The notes beneath the pieces were generated by a model. The model did no database searches and was not told the origin of the DNA. It worked only from the letters and a program-made list of their open reading frames with translations. Below are positions 9,772 through 21,017 of a DNA stretch of 64,000 bases, one piece after another. Source of the DNA: Nageia nagi (Eukaryota; Pinophyta); the NCBI GenBank assembly GCA_050084985.1, contig JBITNC010000002.1, forward strand, positions 62,001 through 126,000. Direction: 5' to 3'. Within the stretch, counting starts at the first letter, position 1, and each line of letters opens with the position of its first letter. The position numbers were made by a program, and so were the translations under genes.

Positions 9772-10266
9772 TTAATAATAATAATAATTATTAATAATTA
9801 ATAATTAATATTTTTTAATTATTAATTATTAAATAATTATTTATTAAATATTTTATTGTAATAGGTTGGCATACGATTAACGGTGCCAACACGATTTGTA
9901 TTGAATTGTCAACACGATTTGTAATGAATTGGCATACGGTTATCGGTGCCAACACGGTTTGTAATGAGTTGGCATACGGTTATCGGTGCCGACACGGTTT
10001 GTATTGTAATGTGTTGTGGGTTTCAAGAAACCATAACCCTAATTAGGGTTTTTGTGTTTCTTTTATATATGTAAGGTTATGTACGAGTTTTCTCATAGAG
10101 TGCAACTGATGAGGAGTAAATCTCCGAAACCGGTCTTGCACAGCTTCTTTGAGAAGTAATTATAGAATTTTCCTTGAATTTTTTCTATAATATTGTTCAA
10201 TTTCCTTACATCTTTTTTGGAAGCTGCCGAGTGTTTTTCTTAATTTTTTAAGTAACCCTAATTTTT
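9643..10266 (+). repeat. Right pseudo-LTR of PLE2
   Basis: Direct repeat of 4792-5459 with few substitutions. The main difference is a shorter AT-rich stretch after the ORF2 stop. It includes the end of ORF2, the 43-bp repeats (about 9862-10006) and the third hammerhead. Confidence 0.88.
10100..10141 (+). ncRNA. Hammerhead ribozyme, right PLE2 pseudo-LTR
   Basis: Identical to the left copy in stem I (GUGCAA/UUGCAC), CUGAUGA core, stem II GGAG/CUCC, GAAA and loop-less stem III ACC/GGU. Predicted cleavage is after C10135. Two hammerheads in the same direction, one in each pseudo-LTR, would release a unit-length RNA from a transcript crossing both. Confidence 0.9.
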
Positions 10267-10885
10267 TAAGAAACCCTAATTTTTTAAGTAACCCTAATTT
10301 TTTAAGTAACCCTAATTTTTTAATTTTTTAAGTAACCCTAATTTTTTAAGTAACCCTAATTTTTTAAGTAACCCTAATTTTTTAATTTTTTAAGTAACCC
10401 TAATTTTTTAAGTAACCCTAATTTTTTAAGTAACCCTAATTTTTTAAGTAACATTAATTTTTTAAGTAACCCTAATTTTTTAATTTTTTAAGTAACCCTA
10501 ATTTTTTAAGTAACCCTAATTTTTTAAGTAACCCTAATTTTTTAATTTTTTAAGTAACCCTAATTTTTTAAGTAACCCTAATTTTTTAAGTAACCTTAAT
10601 TTTTTAAGTAACCCTAATTTTTTAAGTAACCCTAATTTTTTAAGTAACCCTAATTTTTTAATTTTTTAAGTAACCCTAATTTTTTAAGTAACCCTAATTT
10701 TTTAAGTAACCCTAATTTTTTAAGTAACATTAATTTTTTAAGTAACCCTAATTTTTTAAGTAACCCTAATTTTTTAAGTAACCCTAATTTTTTAAATAAT
10801 TTTTTAAGTAACCCTAATTTTTTAAGTAACATTAATTTTTTAAGTAACCCTAATTTTTTAAGTAACCCTAATTTTTTAAGTAACT
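10229..10885 (+). repeat. PLE2 3' tail, 18-bp units with CCCTAA
   Basis: About 35 copies of TAAGTAACCCTAATTTTT with occasional shortened units (TTTTTTAATTTTTTAAG) and a few ACATTAA variants. Each unit carries CCCTAA, the complement of the plant telomere G-strand core. The array ends at AAGTAACTCAG, where the satellite begins. Confidence 0.88.
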
Positions 10886-11376
10886 CAGCTCTAGTTAACC
10901 CTAACGCTCTTATCAAATGACGTGGCCATCCAACGGTTTGCTGTAGGCCTTGTGGGTTGATCCCACATGCGCTAGGCTATAATGCACCCTTGTCCATATA
11001 AGGCGTTCCCACCACCTAAAGCTTTGCCAATCGTGGTTTTGAGCTATTGGCACGTTTTCCCCTGCAAAAACTCCAGAGTTAAGCAGGATGATGCGGGAGC
11101 AATCCAGAGATGGGTGACCGGTCGGGATGTCCCGGTGTTGCACCTTCATCTTCAACTCCACGTACTAACAAATGCTTAGAAGTGGTGTCGAACCCTGCTC
11201 GGACACGTGCCCCAGGAAAGCTGCCCCATTTACTCAGCTCTAGTTAACCCTAATGCTCTTATCAAATGACATGGCCATCCAACGATTTGCTGTAGGCCTT
11301 GTGGGTTGATCCCACATGCGCTAGGCTATAATGCACCCTTGTCCATATAAGGCGTTCCCACCACCTAAAGCTTTGC

Positions 11377-11494
11377 CAATCGTGGTTTTGAGCTACTGGC
11401 ACGTTCTCCCCTGCAAAAACTCCAGAGTTAAGCAGGATGATGCGGGAGCAATCCAGAGATGGGTGACTGGCCGGGATGTCCCGGTGCTGCACCT
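11377..11494 (+). pseudogene. 5S rRNA-like segment of the satellite (representative unit)
   Basis: The 3' two-thirds align with plant 5S rRNA: AACTCC..AGTTAAGC, a 24-base spacer of the normal 5S length, GATGGGTGACC, then GGGATGTCC..GTGCTGCAC. By eye roughly 70 percent of this part agrees, and the control elements A and C are the best kept. The first ~40 bases agree only weakly and cannot form the usual terminal helix with the 3' end. No T-run terminator follows. Plant 5S genes are normally almost invariant, so this is probably a 5S-derived satellite and not a working gene. A Cassandra-type LTR origin is another possibility. The same segment recurs at the same offset in the other 17 units. Confidence 0.65.
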
Positions 11495-14400
11495 TCATCT
11501 TCAACTCCACGTACTAACAAATGCTTAGAAGTGGTGTCGAACCCTGCTCGGACACGTGCCCCAGGAAAGCTGCCCCATTTACTCAGCTCTAGTTAACCCT
11601 AATGCTCTTATCAAATGACGTGGCCATCCAACGGTTTGCTGTAGGCCTTGTGGGTTGATCCCACATGCGCTAGGCTATAATGCACCCTTGTTCATATAAG
11701 GCGTTCCCACCACCTAAAGCTTTGCCAATCGTGGTTTTGAGCTACTGGCGCGTTCTCCCCTGCAAAAACTCCAGAGTTAAGCAGGATGATGCGGGAGCAA
11801 TCCAGAGATGGGTGACCGGCCAGGATGTCCCGGTGCTGCACCTTCATCTTCAACTCCACGTACTAACAAATGCTTAGAAGTGGTGTCGAACCCTGCTCGG
11901 ACATGTGCCCCAGGAAAGCTGCCCCATTTACTCAGCTCTAGTTAACCCTAATGCTCTTATCAAATGACGTGGCCATCCAACGGTTTGTTGTAGGCCTTGT
12001 GGGTTGATCCCACATGCGCTAGGCTATAATGCACCCTTGTCCATATAAGGCGTTCCCACCACCTAAAGCTTTGCCAATCGTGGTTTTGAGCTACTGGCGC
12101 GTTCTCCCCTGCAAAAACTCCAGAGTTAAGCAGGATGATGCGGGAGCAATCCAGAGATGGGTGACCGGCCGGGATGTCCCGGTGCTGCACCTTCATCTTC
12201 AACTCCACGTACTAACAAATGCTTAGAAGTGGTGTCGAACCCTGCTCGGACACGTGCCCCAGGAAAGCTGCCCCATTTACTCAGCTCTAGTTAACCCTAA
12301 TGCTCTTATCAAATGACGTGGCCATCCAACGGTTTGCTGTAGGCCTTGTGGGTTGATCCCACATGCGCTAGGCTATAATGCACCCTTGTCCATATAAGGC
12401 GTTCCCACCACCTAAAGCTTTGCCAATCGTGGTTTTGAGCTACTGGCGCGTTCTCCCCTGCAAAAACTCCAGAGTTAAGCAGGATGATGCGGGAGCAATC
12501 CAGAGATGGGTGACCGACCGGGATGTCCCGTGCTGCACCTTCATCTTCAACTCCACGTACTAACAAATGCTTAGAAGTGGTGTCGAACCCTGCTCGGACA
12601 CGTGCCCCAGGAAAGCTGCCCCATTTACTCAGCTCTAGTTAACCCTAATGCTCTTATCAAATGACGTGGCCATCCAACGGTTTGCTGTAGGCCTTGTGGG
12701 TTGATCCCACATGCGCTAGGCTATAATGCACCCTTGTCCATATAAGGCGTTCCCACCACCTAAAGCTTTGCCAATCGTGGTTTTGAGCTACTGGCCGTTC
12801 TCCCCTGCAAAAACTCCAGAGTTAAGCAGGATGATGCGGGAGCAATCCAGAGATGGGTGACCGGCCGGATGTCCCGGTGCTGCACCTTCATCTTCAACTC
12901 CACGTACTAACAAATGCTTAGAAGTGGTGTCGAACCCTGCTCGGAACACGTGCCCCAGGAAAGCTGCCCCATTTACTCAGCTCTAGTTAACCCTAATGCT
13001 CTTATCAAATGACGTGGCCATCCAACGGTTTGCTGTAGGCCTTGTGGGTTGATCCCACATGCGCTAGGCTATAATGCACCCTTGTCCATATAAGGCGTTC
13101 CCACCACCTAAAGCTTTGCCAATCGTGGTTTTGAGCTACTGGCGCGTTCTCCCCTGCAAAAACTCCAGAGTTAAGCAGGATGATGCGGGAGCAATCCAGA
13201 GATGGGTGACCGACCGGGATGTCCCGAGTGCTGCACCTTCATCTTCAACTCCACGTACTAACAAATGCTTAGAAGTGGTGTCGAACCCTGCTCGGACACG
13301 TGCCCCAGGAAAGCTGCCCCATTTACTCAGCTCTAGTTAACCCTAATGCTCTTATCAAATGACGTGGCCATCCAACGGTTTGCTGTAGGCCTTGTGGGTT
13401 GATCCACATGCGCTAGGCTATAATGCACCCTTGTCCATATAAGGCTTCCCACACCTAAAGCTTTGCCAATCGTGGTTTTGAGCTACTGGCACGTTCTCCC
13501 CTGCAAAAACTCCAGAGTTAAGCAGGATGATGCGGGAGCAATCCAGAGATGGGTGACGAGCGGATTCCCGGTGCTGCACCTTCATCTTCAACTCCACGTA
13601 CTAACAAATGCTTAGAAGTGGTGTCGAACCCTGCTCGGACACGTGCCCAGGAAAGCTGCCCCATTTACTCAGCTCTAGTTAACCCTAATGCTCTTATCAA
13701 ATGACGTGGCCATCCAACGGTTTGCTGTAGGCCTTGTGGGTTGATCCCACATGCGCTAGGCTATAATGCACCCTTGTCCATATAAGGCGTTCCCACCACC
13801 TAAAGCTTTGCCAATCGTGGTTTTGAGCTACTGGCGCGTTCTCCCCTGCAAAAACTCCAGAGTTAAGCAGGATGATGCGGGAGCAATCCAGAGATGGGTG
13901 ACCGGACGGGATGTCCCGATGCTGCACTGCGCCCTTCATCTTCAAAATCCACGTACTAACAAATGCTTAGAAGTGGTGTCGAACCCTCTCGGACACGTGC
14001 CCAGGAAAGCTGCCCCATTTACTCAGCTCTAGTTAACCCTAATGCTCTTATCAAATGACGTGGCCATCCAACGGTTTGCTGTAGGCCTTGTGGGTTGATC
14101 CCACATGCGCTAGGCTATAATGCACCCTTGTCCATATAAGGCGTTCCCACCACCTAAAGCTTTGCCAATCGTGGTTTTGAGCTACTGGCGCGTTCTCCCT
14201 GCAAAAACTCCAGAGTTAAGCAGGATGATGCGGGAGCAATCAGAGATGGGTGACCGACCGGGATGTCCGGTGCTGCACCTTCATCTTCAACTCCACGTAC
14301 TAACAAATGCTTAGAAGTGGTGTCGAACCCTGCTCGAACACGTGCCCCAGGAAAGCTGCCCCATTTACTCAGCTCTAGTTAACCCTAATGCTCTTATCAA

Positions 14401-15413
14401 ATGACGTGGCCATCCAACGGTTTGCTGTAGGCCTTGTGGGTTGATCCCACATGCGTAGGCTATAATGCACCCTTGTCCATATAAGGCGTTCCCACCACCT
14501 AAAGCTTTGCCAATCGTGGTTTTGAGCTATGGCACGTTCTCCCTGCAAAACTCAGAGTTAAGCAGGATGATGCGGGAGCAATCAGAGATGGGTGACCGCC
14601 GGGATGTCCCGTGCTGCACCTTCATCTTCAACTCCACGTACTAACAAATGCTTAGAAGTGGTGTCGAACCCTGCTCGGACAGTGCCCCAGGAAAGCTGCC
14701 CCATTTACTCAGCTCTAGTTAACCCTAATGCTCTTATCAAATGACGTGGCCATCCAACGGTTTGCTGTAGGCCTTGTGGGTTGATCCCACATGCGCTAGG
14801 CTATAATGCCCCTTGTCCATATAAGGCTTCCCACCACCTAAAGCTTTGCCATCGTGGTTTTGAGCTACTGGCACGTTCTCCCCTGCAAAAACTCCAGAGT
14901 TAAGCAGGATGATGCGGGAGCAATCCAGAGATGGGTGATCCGATCGGGATGTCCCGGTGCTGCACCTTCATCTTCAACTCCACGTACTAACAAATGCTTA
15001 GAAGTGGTGTCGAACCCTGCTCGGACACGTGCCCCTAGGAAAGCTGCCCCATTTACTCAGCTCTAGTTAACCCTAATGCTCTTATCAAATGACGTGGCCA
15101 TCCAACGGTTTGCTGTAGGCCTTGTGGGTTGATCCCACATGCGCTAGGCTATAATGCACCCTTGTCCATATAAGGCGTTCCCACCACCTAAAGCTTTGCC
15201 AATCGTGGTTTTGAGCTACTGGCACGTTCTCCCCTGCAAAAACTCAGAGTTAAGCAGGATGATGCGGGAGCAATCCAGAGATGGGTGATCGGCCGGGATG
15301 TCCGAGTGCTGCACCTTCATCTTCAACTCCACGTACTAACAAATGCTTAGAAGTGGTGTCGAACCCTGCTCGAACACGTGCCCCAGGAAAGCTGCCCCAT
15401 TTACTCAGCTCTA

Positions 15414-15527
15414 ATAAACCCTAAACCCTAACCTTAAACCCTAAAACCCTAAACCTAAAACCGTAAACCTTAAACCCTAAAACCTAACCCTAAAACCTAA
15501 ACCCTAAACCCCAAACCCTAAACTCCA
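15414..15527 (+). repeat. Telomeric island inside the 349-bp satellite (first)
   Basis: Degenerate CCCTAAA repeats entered at CTCTAATAAACCCTAAA (unit sequence CTCTAGTTAACCCTAA) and left at AAACTCCAGTACTAAC (unit sequence CAACTCCACGTACTAAC). Both edges share several bases with the satellite. Confidence 0.85.
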
Positions 15528-16653
15528 GTACTAACAAATGCTTAGAAGTGGTGTCGAACCCTGCTCGGACATGTGCCCCAGGAAAGCTGCCCCATTTACT
15601 CAGCTCTAGTTAACCTAATGCTCTTATCAAATGACGTGGCCATCCAACGGTTTGCTGTAGGCCTTGTGGGTTGATCCCACATGCGCTAGGCTATAATGCA
15701 CCCTTGTCCATATAAGGCGTTCCCACCACCTAAAGCTTTGCCATTCGTGGTTTTGAGCTACTGGCACGTTCTCCCCCTGCAAAAACTCCAGAGTTAAGCA
15801 GGATGATGTGGGAGCAATCCAGAGATGGGTGACCGATCGGGATGTCCCGGTGCTGCACCTTCATCTTCAACTCCACGTACTAACAAATGCTTAGAAGTGG
15901 TGTCGAACCCTGCTCGGACACGTGCCCCAGGAAAGTTACCCCATTTACTCAGCTCTAGTTAACCCTAATGCTCTTATCAAATGACGTGGCCATCCAACGG
16001 TTTGCTGTAGGCCTTGTGGGTTGATCCCACATGCGTTAGGCTATAATGCACCCTTGTCCATATAAGGCGTTCCCACCACCTAAAGCTTTGCCAATCGTGG
16101 TTTTGAGCTACTGGCACGTTCTCCCCTGCAAAAACTCTAGAGTTAAGCAGGATGATGCGGGAGCAATCCAGAGATGGGTGATCGGTCGGGATGTCCCAGT
16201 GCTGCACCTTCATCTTCAACTCCACGTACTAACAAATGCTTAGAAGTGGTGTCGAACCGTGCTCGGACACGTGCCCCAGGAAAGCTACCCCATTTACTCA
16301 GCTCTAGTTAACCCTAATGCTTTATCAAATGACGTGGCCATCCAACGGTTTGCTGTAGGCCTTGTGGGTTGATCCCACATGCGCTAGGCTATAATGCACC
16401 CTTGTCCATATAAGGCGTTCCCACCACCTAAAGCTTTGCCAATCGTGGTTTTGAGCTACTGGCGCATTCTCCCTGCAAAAACTCCAGAGTTAAGCAGGAT
16501 GATGCGGGAGCAATCTAGAGATGGGTGACCGACCGGGATGTCCTGATGCTGCACCTTCATCTTCAACTCCACGTACTAACAAATGCTTAGAAGTGGTGTC
16601 GAACCCTGCTCGGACACGTGCCCCAAGAAAGCTGCCCCATTTACTCAGCTCTA

Positions 16654-16803
16654 ATAAACCCTAAACCCTAAACCTTAAACCCTAAAACCCTAAACCTTAA
16701 ACCCTAAAACCGTAAACCCTAAACCCTAAAACCCTAAACCCTAAACCCTAAAACCCTAAAACCTAAACCCTAAAACCCTAAACCCCAAACCCCAAACCCT
16801 AAA
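16654..16803 (+). repeat. Telomeric island inside the 349-bp satellite (second)
   Basis: Same entry and exit points as the first island, with a longer tract. The two probably descend from one insertion copied with the array. Confidence 0.85.
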
Positions 16804-17602
16804 CTCCACGTACTAACAAATGCTTAGAAGTGGTGTCGAACCCTGCTCGGACACGTGCCCCAGGAAAGCTGCCCCATTTACTCAGCTCTAGTTAACCCTA
16901 ATGCTCTTATCAAATGACGTGGCCATCCAACGGTTTGCTGTAGGCCTTGTGGGTTGATCCCACATGCGCTAGGCTATAATGCACCCTTGTCCATATAAGG
17001 CATTCCCACCACCTAAAGCTTTGCCAATCGTGGTTTTGAGCTACTGGCACGTTCTCCCTGCAAAAACTCCAAAGTTAAGCAGGATGATGTGGGAGCAATC
17101 CAGAGATGGGTGACCGACCGGGATGTCCCAGTGCTGCACCTTCATCTTCAACTCCACGTACTAACAAATGCTTAGAAGTGGTGTCGAACCCTGCTCGGAC
17201 ACGTGCCCCAGGAAAGTTACCCCATTTACTCAGCTCTAGTTAACCCTAATGCTCTTATCAAATGACGTGGCCATCCAACGGTTTGCTGTAGGCCTTGTGG
17301 GTTGATCCCACATGCGCTAGGCTATAATGCACCCTTGTCCATATAAGGCGTTCCCACCACCTAAAGCTTTGCCAATCGTGGTTTTGAGCTACTGGCACGT
17401 TCTCCCTTGCAAAAACTCCAGAGTTAAGCAGGATGATGCGGGAACAATCCAGAGATGGGTGACCGGTCAGGATGTCCTAGTGCTGCACCTTCATCTTCAA
17501 CTCCACGTACTAACAAATGCTTAGAAGTGGTGTCGAACCCTGCTCGGACACGTGCCCCAGGGAAGCTGCCCCATTTACTCAGCTCTAGTAAACCCTAAAC
17601 CC

Positions 17603-20600
17603 TACGATGGCTCATATCCTTACCTCGAGATGCATGCCAGATCTCCTCCAAAGTGACTGAGCTCTCGGACATATTCCTTGGTAAGCATGCTTGCTCGTCT
17701 CATACTGCTCACCTAGAAAAGATCATTCAAATAAACCCTAAACCATTCAAATACTATGAGGTACGCTGTGAGACTTGAGCAATAATCCCACATGCACAAC
17801 CTGGCTAGCGCCTATGGGATATATAATGCACAATATACACCTAAAGCTTTGCCAATTGGGGTGTAAGAGTTGTAAGGGTGTAAATCCCGAAAATAGTGCT
17901 AAGACGGACGTCCGAACACTATTATTCCCCCCATATTAACAAATGCTTAGAAGTGTTGCGTGCAAAAACATTCCCATGTGGCCCCATTTCCTACCTCGGT
18001 AAGCGTGCCCAGCCATAGAGCCTGCTCACCTTATGCCTCGAAATGCTGCCCCTTCCTAGCCCCCTCGATATTCGTGCCTCTGCAATAGCAAGCCCACCTC
18101 AAATTTCTGCCAAAGACTAAGCCACCATAGGTGCCTTACTACCAAAAATGGTAGATTGTCTTAGTGGAACCCCTCTCACCTCGATATGCATGACAATGCC
18201 CTTACTTGTGCAAGCCTCGAGTTGCATGTGCCACCATACTGTGAGAGCCTTAGCTGCCTACGATGGCTCATATCCTTACCTCGAGATGCATGCCAGACCT
18301 CCTCCAAAGTGACTGAGCTCTCGGACATATTCCTCGGTAAGCGTGCTTGCTCATCTCATACTGCTCACCTAGAAAAGATCATTCAAAGAAACCCTAAACC
18401 ATTCAAATACTATGAGGTACGCTGTGAGACTTGAGCAATAATCCCACATGCACAACCTGGCTAGCGCCTATGGGATATATAATGCACAATATACACCTAA
18501 AGCTTTGCCAATTGGGGTGTAAGAGTTGTAAGGGTGTAAATCCCGAAAATAGTGCTAAGACGGACGTCCGAACACTATTATTCCCCCCATATTAACAAAT
18601 GCTTAGAAGTGTTGCGTGCAAAAACATTCCCATGTGGCCCCATTTCCTACCTCGGTAAGCGTGCCCAGCCACAGAGCCTGCTCACCCTATGCCTTGAAAT
18701 GCGTGCCCCTTACCTAGCCCCCTCGATATTCGTGCCTCTGCAATAGCAAGCCCACCTCAAATTTCATGCCAAAGACTAAGCCACCCACAGGTGCCTTACT
18801 ACCAAAAATGGTAGATTATCTTAGTGGAACCCCTCTCACCTCGATATGCATGACAATGCCCTTACCAGTGTAAGCCTCGAGTTGCATGCCACCATACTGT
18901 GAGAGCCTTAGCTGCCTACGATGGCTCATATCCTTACCTCGAGATGCATGCCAGACCTCCTCCAAAGTGACTGAGCTCTCGGACATATTCCTCGGTAAGC
19001 GTGCTTGCTCGTCTCATACTGCTCACCTAGAAAAGATCATTCAAATAAACCCTAAACCATTCAAATACTATGAGGTACGCTGTGAGACTTGAGCAATAAT
19101 CCCACATGCACAACCTGGCTAGCGCCTATGGGATATATAATGCACAATATACACCTAAAGCTTTGCCAATTGGGGTGTAAGAGTTGTAAGGGTGTAAATC
19201 CCGAAAATAGTGCTAAGACGGACGTCCGAACACTATTATTCCCCCCATATTAACAAATGCTTAGAAGTGTTGCATGCAAAAACATTCCCATGTGGCCCCA
19301 TTTCCTACCTCGGTAAGCATGCCCAGCCACAGAGCCTGCTCACCCTATGCCTCAAAATGCGTGCCCCTTACCTAGCCCCCTCGATATTCGTGCCTCTGTA
19401 ATAGCAAGCCCACCTCAAATTTCATGCCAAAGACTAAGCCACCCATAGGTGCCTTACTACCAAAAATGGTAGATTATCTTAGTGGAACCCCTCTCACCTC
19501 GATATGCATGACAATGCCCTTACCAGTGTAAGCCTCGAGTTGTGTGCCACCATACTGTGAGAGCCTTAGCTGCCTACGATGGCTCATATCCTTACCTCGA
19601 GATGCATGCCAGACCTCCTCCAAAGTGACTGAGCTCTCGAACATATTCCTCGGTAAGCATGCTTGCTCGTCTAATACTGCTCACCTAGAAAAGATCATTC
19701 AAATAAACCCTAAACCATTCAAATACTATGAGGTACGCTGTGAGACTTGAGCAATAATCCCACATGCACAACCTGGCTAGCGCCTATGGGATATATAATG
19801 CACAATATACACCTAAAGCTTTGCCAATTGGGGTGTAAGAGTTGTAAGGGTGTAAATCCCCAAAAATAGTGCTAAGACGGACGTCCGAACACTATTATTC
19901 CCCCCATATTAACAAATGCTTAGAAGTGTTGCGTGCAAAAACATTCCCATGTGGCCCCATTTCCTACCTTGGTAAGCATGCCCAACCACAGAGCCTGCTC
20001 ACCCTATGCCTTGAAATGCATGCCCCTTGCCTAGCCCCCTCGATATTCGTGCCTCTACAATAGCAAGCCCACCTCAAATTTCGTGCCAAAGACTAAGCCA
20101 CCCACAGGTGCCTTACTACCAAAAATGGTAGATTATCTTAGTGGAACCCCTCTCACCTCGATATGCATGATAATGCCCTTACCAGTGCAAGCCTTGAGTT
20201 GCATGCCACCATACTGTGAGAGCCTTAGCTGCCTACGATGGCTCATATCCTTACCTCGAGATGCATGCCAGACCTCCTCCAAAGTGACTGAGCTCTCGGA
20301 CATATTCCTCGGTAAGCGTGCTTACTCGTCTCATACTGCTCACCTAGAAAAGATCATTCAAAAATACCCTAAACCATTCAAATACTATGAGGTACGCTGT
20401 GAGACTTGAGCAATAATCCCACATGCACAACCTGGCTAGCGCCTATGGGATATATAATGCACAATAACACCTAAAGCTTTGCCAATTGGGTGTAAGAGTT
20501 GTAAGGGTGTAAATCCCGAAAATAGTGCTAAGACGGACGTCCGAACACTATTATTCCCCCATATTGACAAATGCTTAGAAGTGTTGCATGCAAAAACATT

Positions 20601-21017
20601 CCCATGTGGCCCCATTTCCTACCTCGGTAAGCGTGCCCAGCCATAGAGCCTGCTCACCCTATGCCTCGAAATGCATGCCCCTTACCTAGCCCCCTCGATA
20701 TTCGTGCCTCTGCAATAGCAAGCCCACCTCAAATTTCATGCCAAAGACTAAGCCACCCACAGGTGCCTTACTACCAAAAATGGTAGATTATCTTAGTGGA
20801 ACCCTTCTCACCTCGATATGCGTGACAATGCCCTTACCAGTGTAAGCCTCGAGTTGCGTGCCACCATACTGTGAGAGCCTTAGCTGCCTACGATGGCTCA
20901 TATCCTTACCTCGAGATGCATGCCAGACCTCCTCCAAAGTGATTGAGCTCTCGGACATATTCCTCGGTAAGCCTGCTTGCTCGTCTCATACTGCTCACCT
21001 AGAAAAGATCATTCAAA
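17603..21017 (+). repeat. 658-bp satellite related to the 349-bp family, 5.2 copies
   Basis: TACGATGGCTCATATCC recurs at 17603, 18259, 18917, 19575, 20234 and 20889. About 270 bp of each unit follows the layout of the 349-bp satellite: ATCCCACATGC, a TATA-like GGGATATATAATGCAC, CACCTAAAGCTTTGCCAAT, CTTAGAAGTG, GGCCCCATTT. The 5S-like part is replaced by another structured segment (18514-18588). The rest holds variants of TACCTCGATATGCATGC. Each unit has AATAAACCCTAAACC, and the last one passes into a telomeric tract at that word. Confidence 0.88.
18514..18588 (+). other. Conserved foldable segment of the 658-bp satellite
   Basis: It lies where the 349-bp unit has its 5S-like segment. AATAGTG (18548-18554) and CACTATT (18573-18579) form a perfect 7-bp stem around the palindrome CGGACGTCCG. 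GGG/CCC hairpin pieces precede it, and GGGG (18514) could pair with CCCC (18583-18588). All five full units keep it. I know no matching RNA family. Confidence 0.5.

Larger units (their letters stand above)
5460..10885 (+). mobile_element. PLE2: long Penelope-like element with two pseudo-LTRs
   Basis: Contains a 5' UTR (5460-5469), decayed ORF1 (5470-7845), decayed ORF2 RT (7815-9771), 3' region with hammerhead (10100-10141) and a long CCCTAA-bearing tail (10229-10885). With the left copy 4792-5459 it forms pseudo-LTR / body / pseudo-LTR. It differs from PLE1 in most third positions but keeps the same order and the same ORF1/ORF2 overlap, so both belong to one lineage. The 3' tail abuts the 349-bp satellite at ACTCAGCTCTAG. 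It carries stops and frameshifts and is dead as it stands. Confidence 0.85.
10886..17590 (+). repeat. 349-bp satellite with 5S rRNA-like segment, 18 copies
   Basis: Eighteen head-to-tail units. The common ATGCACCC word starts at 10982, 11331, 11680, 12029, 12378, 12726, 13074, 13423, 13766, 14120, 14465, 14806, 15154, 15696, 16046, 16394, 16979 and 17327. Each unit has a CCATATAAGG TATA-like word about 30 bp before a 118-bp 5S-like segment, then a spacer with CTAACAAATGCTTAGAAG and CTCTAGTTAACCCTAATG. The array is interrupted twice by telomeric islands at equivalent places. Some units carry small deletions in the GC-rich part after GGGTGACC, which could be decay or sequencing error. Confidence 0.9.

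Noticed and set aside
10229-10885. CRISPR-like regular array
   Set aside because: Units are contiguous with no unique spacers. It is a simple tandem tail, and the genome is eukaryotic.
10650-10916. Leu/Lys-repeat open frame on the minus strand
   Set aside because: Pure translation of the 18-bp PLE2 tail repeat. The same applies to the Phe/Lys frame at 22634-22846 in the PLE3 tail.
11377-11494. Functional 5S rRNA genes
   Set aside because: The first third is unlike plant 5S, the terminal helix cannot form and there is no T-run terminator.
10982-17524. Recurring 65-88-codon open frames (MHPCPYKAFPPP..) on both strands
   Set aside because: They are readings of the 349-bp satellite, change length with single-base indels and have no coding signature.
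10886-17590. Tandem Cassandra TRIM elements
   Set aside because: I could not find TG..CA LTR ends with a Met primer site and polypurine tract in the unit. Kept only as an alternative.
18540-18590. Another hammerhead in the 658-bp satellite (CTAAGACGGACGTCCGAACAC)
   Set aside because: The core lacks the CUGANGA and GAAA bases and there is no stem III or cleavage site.
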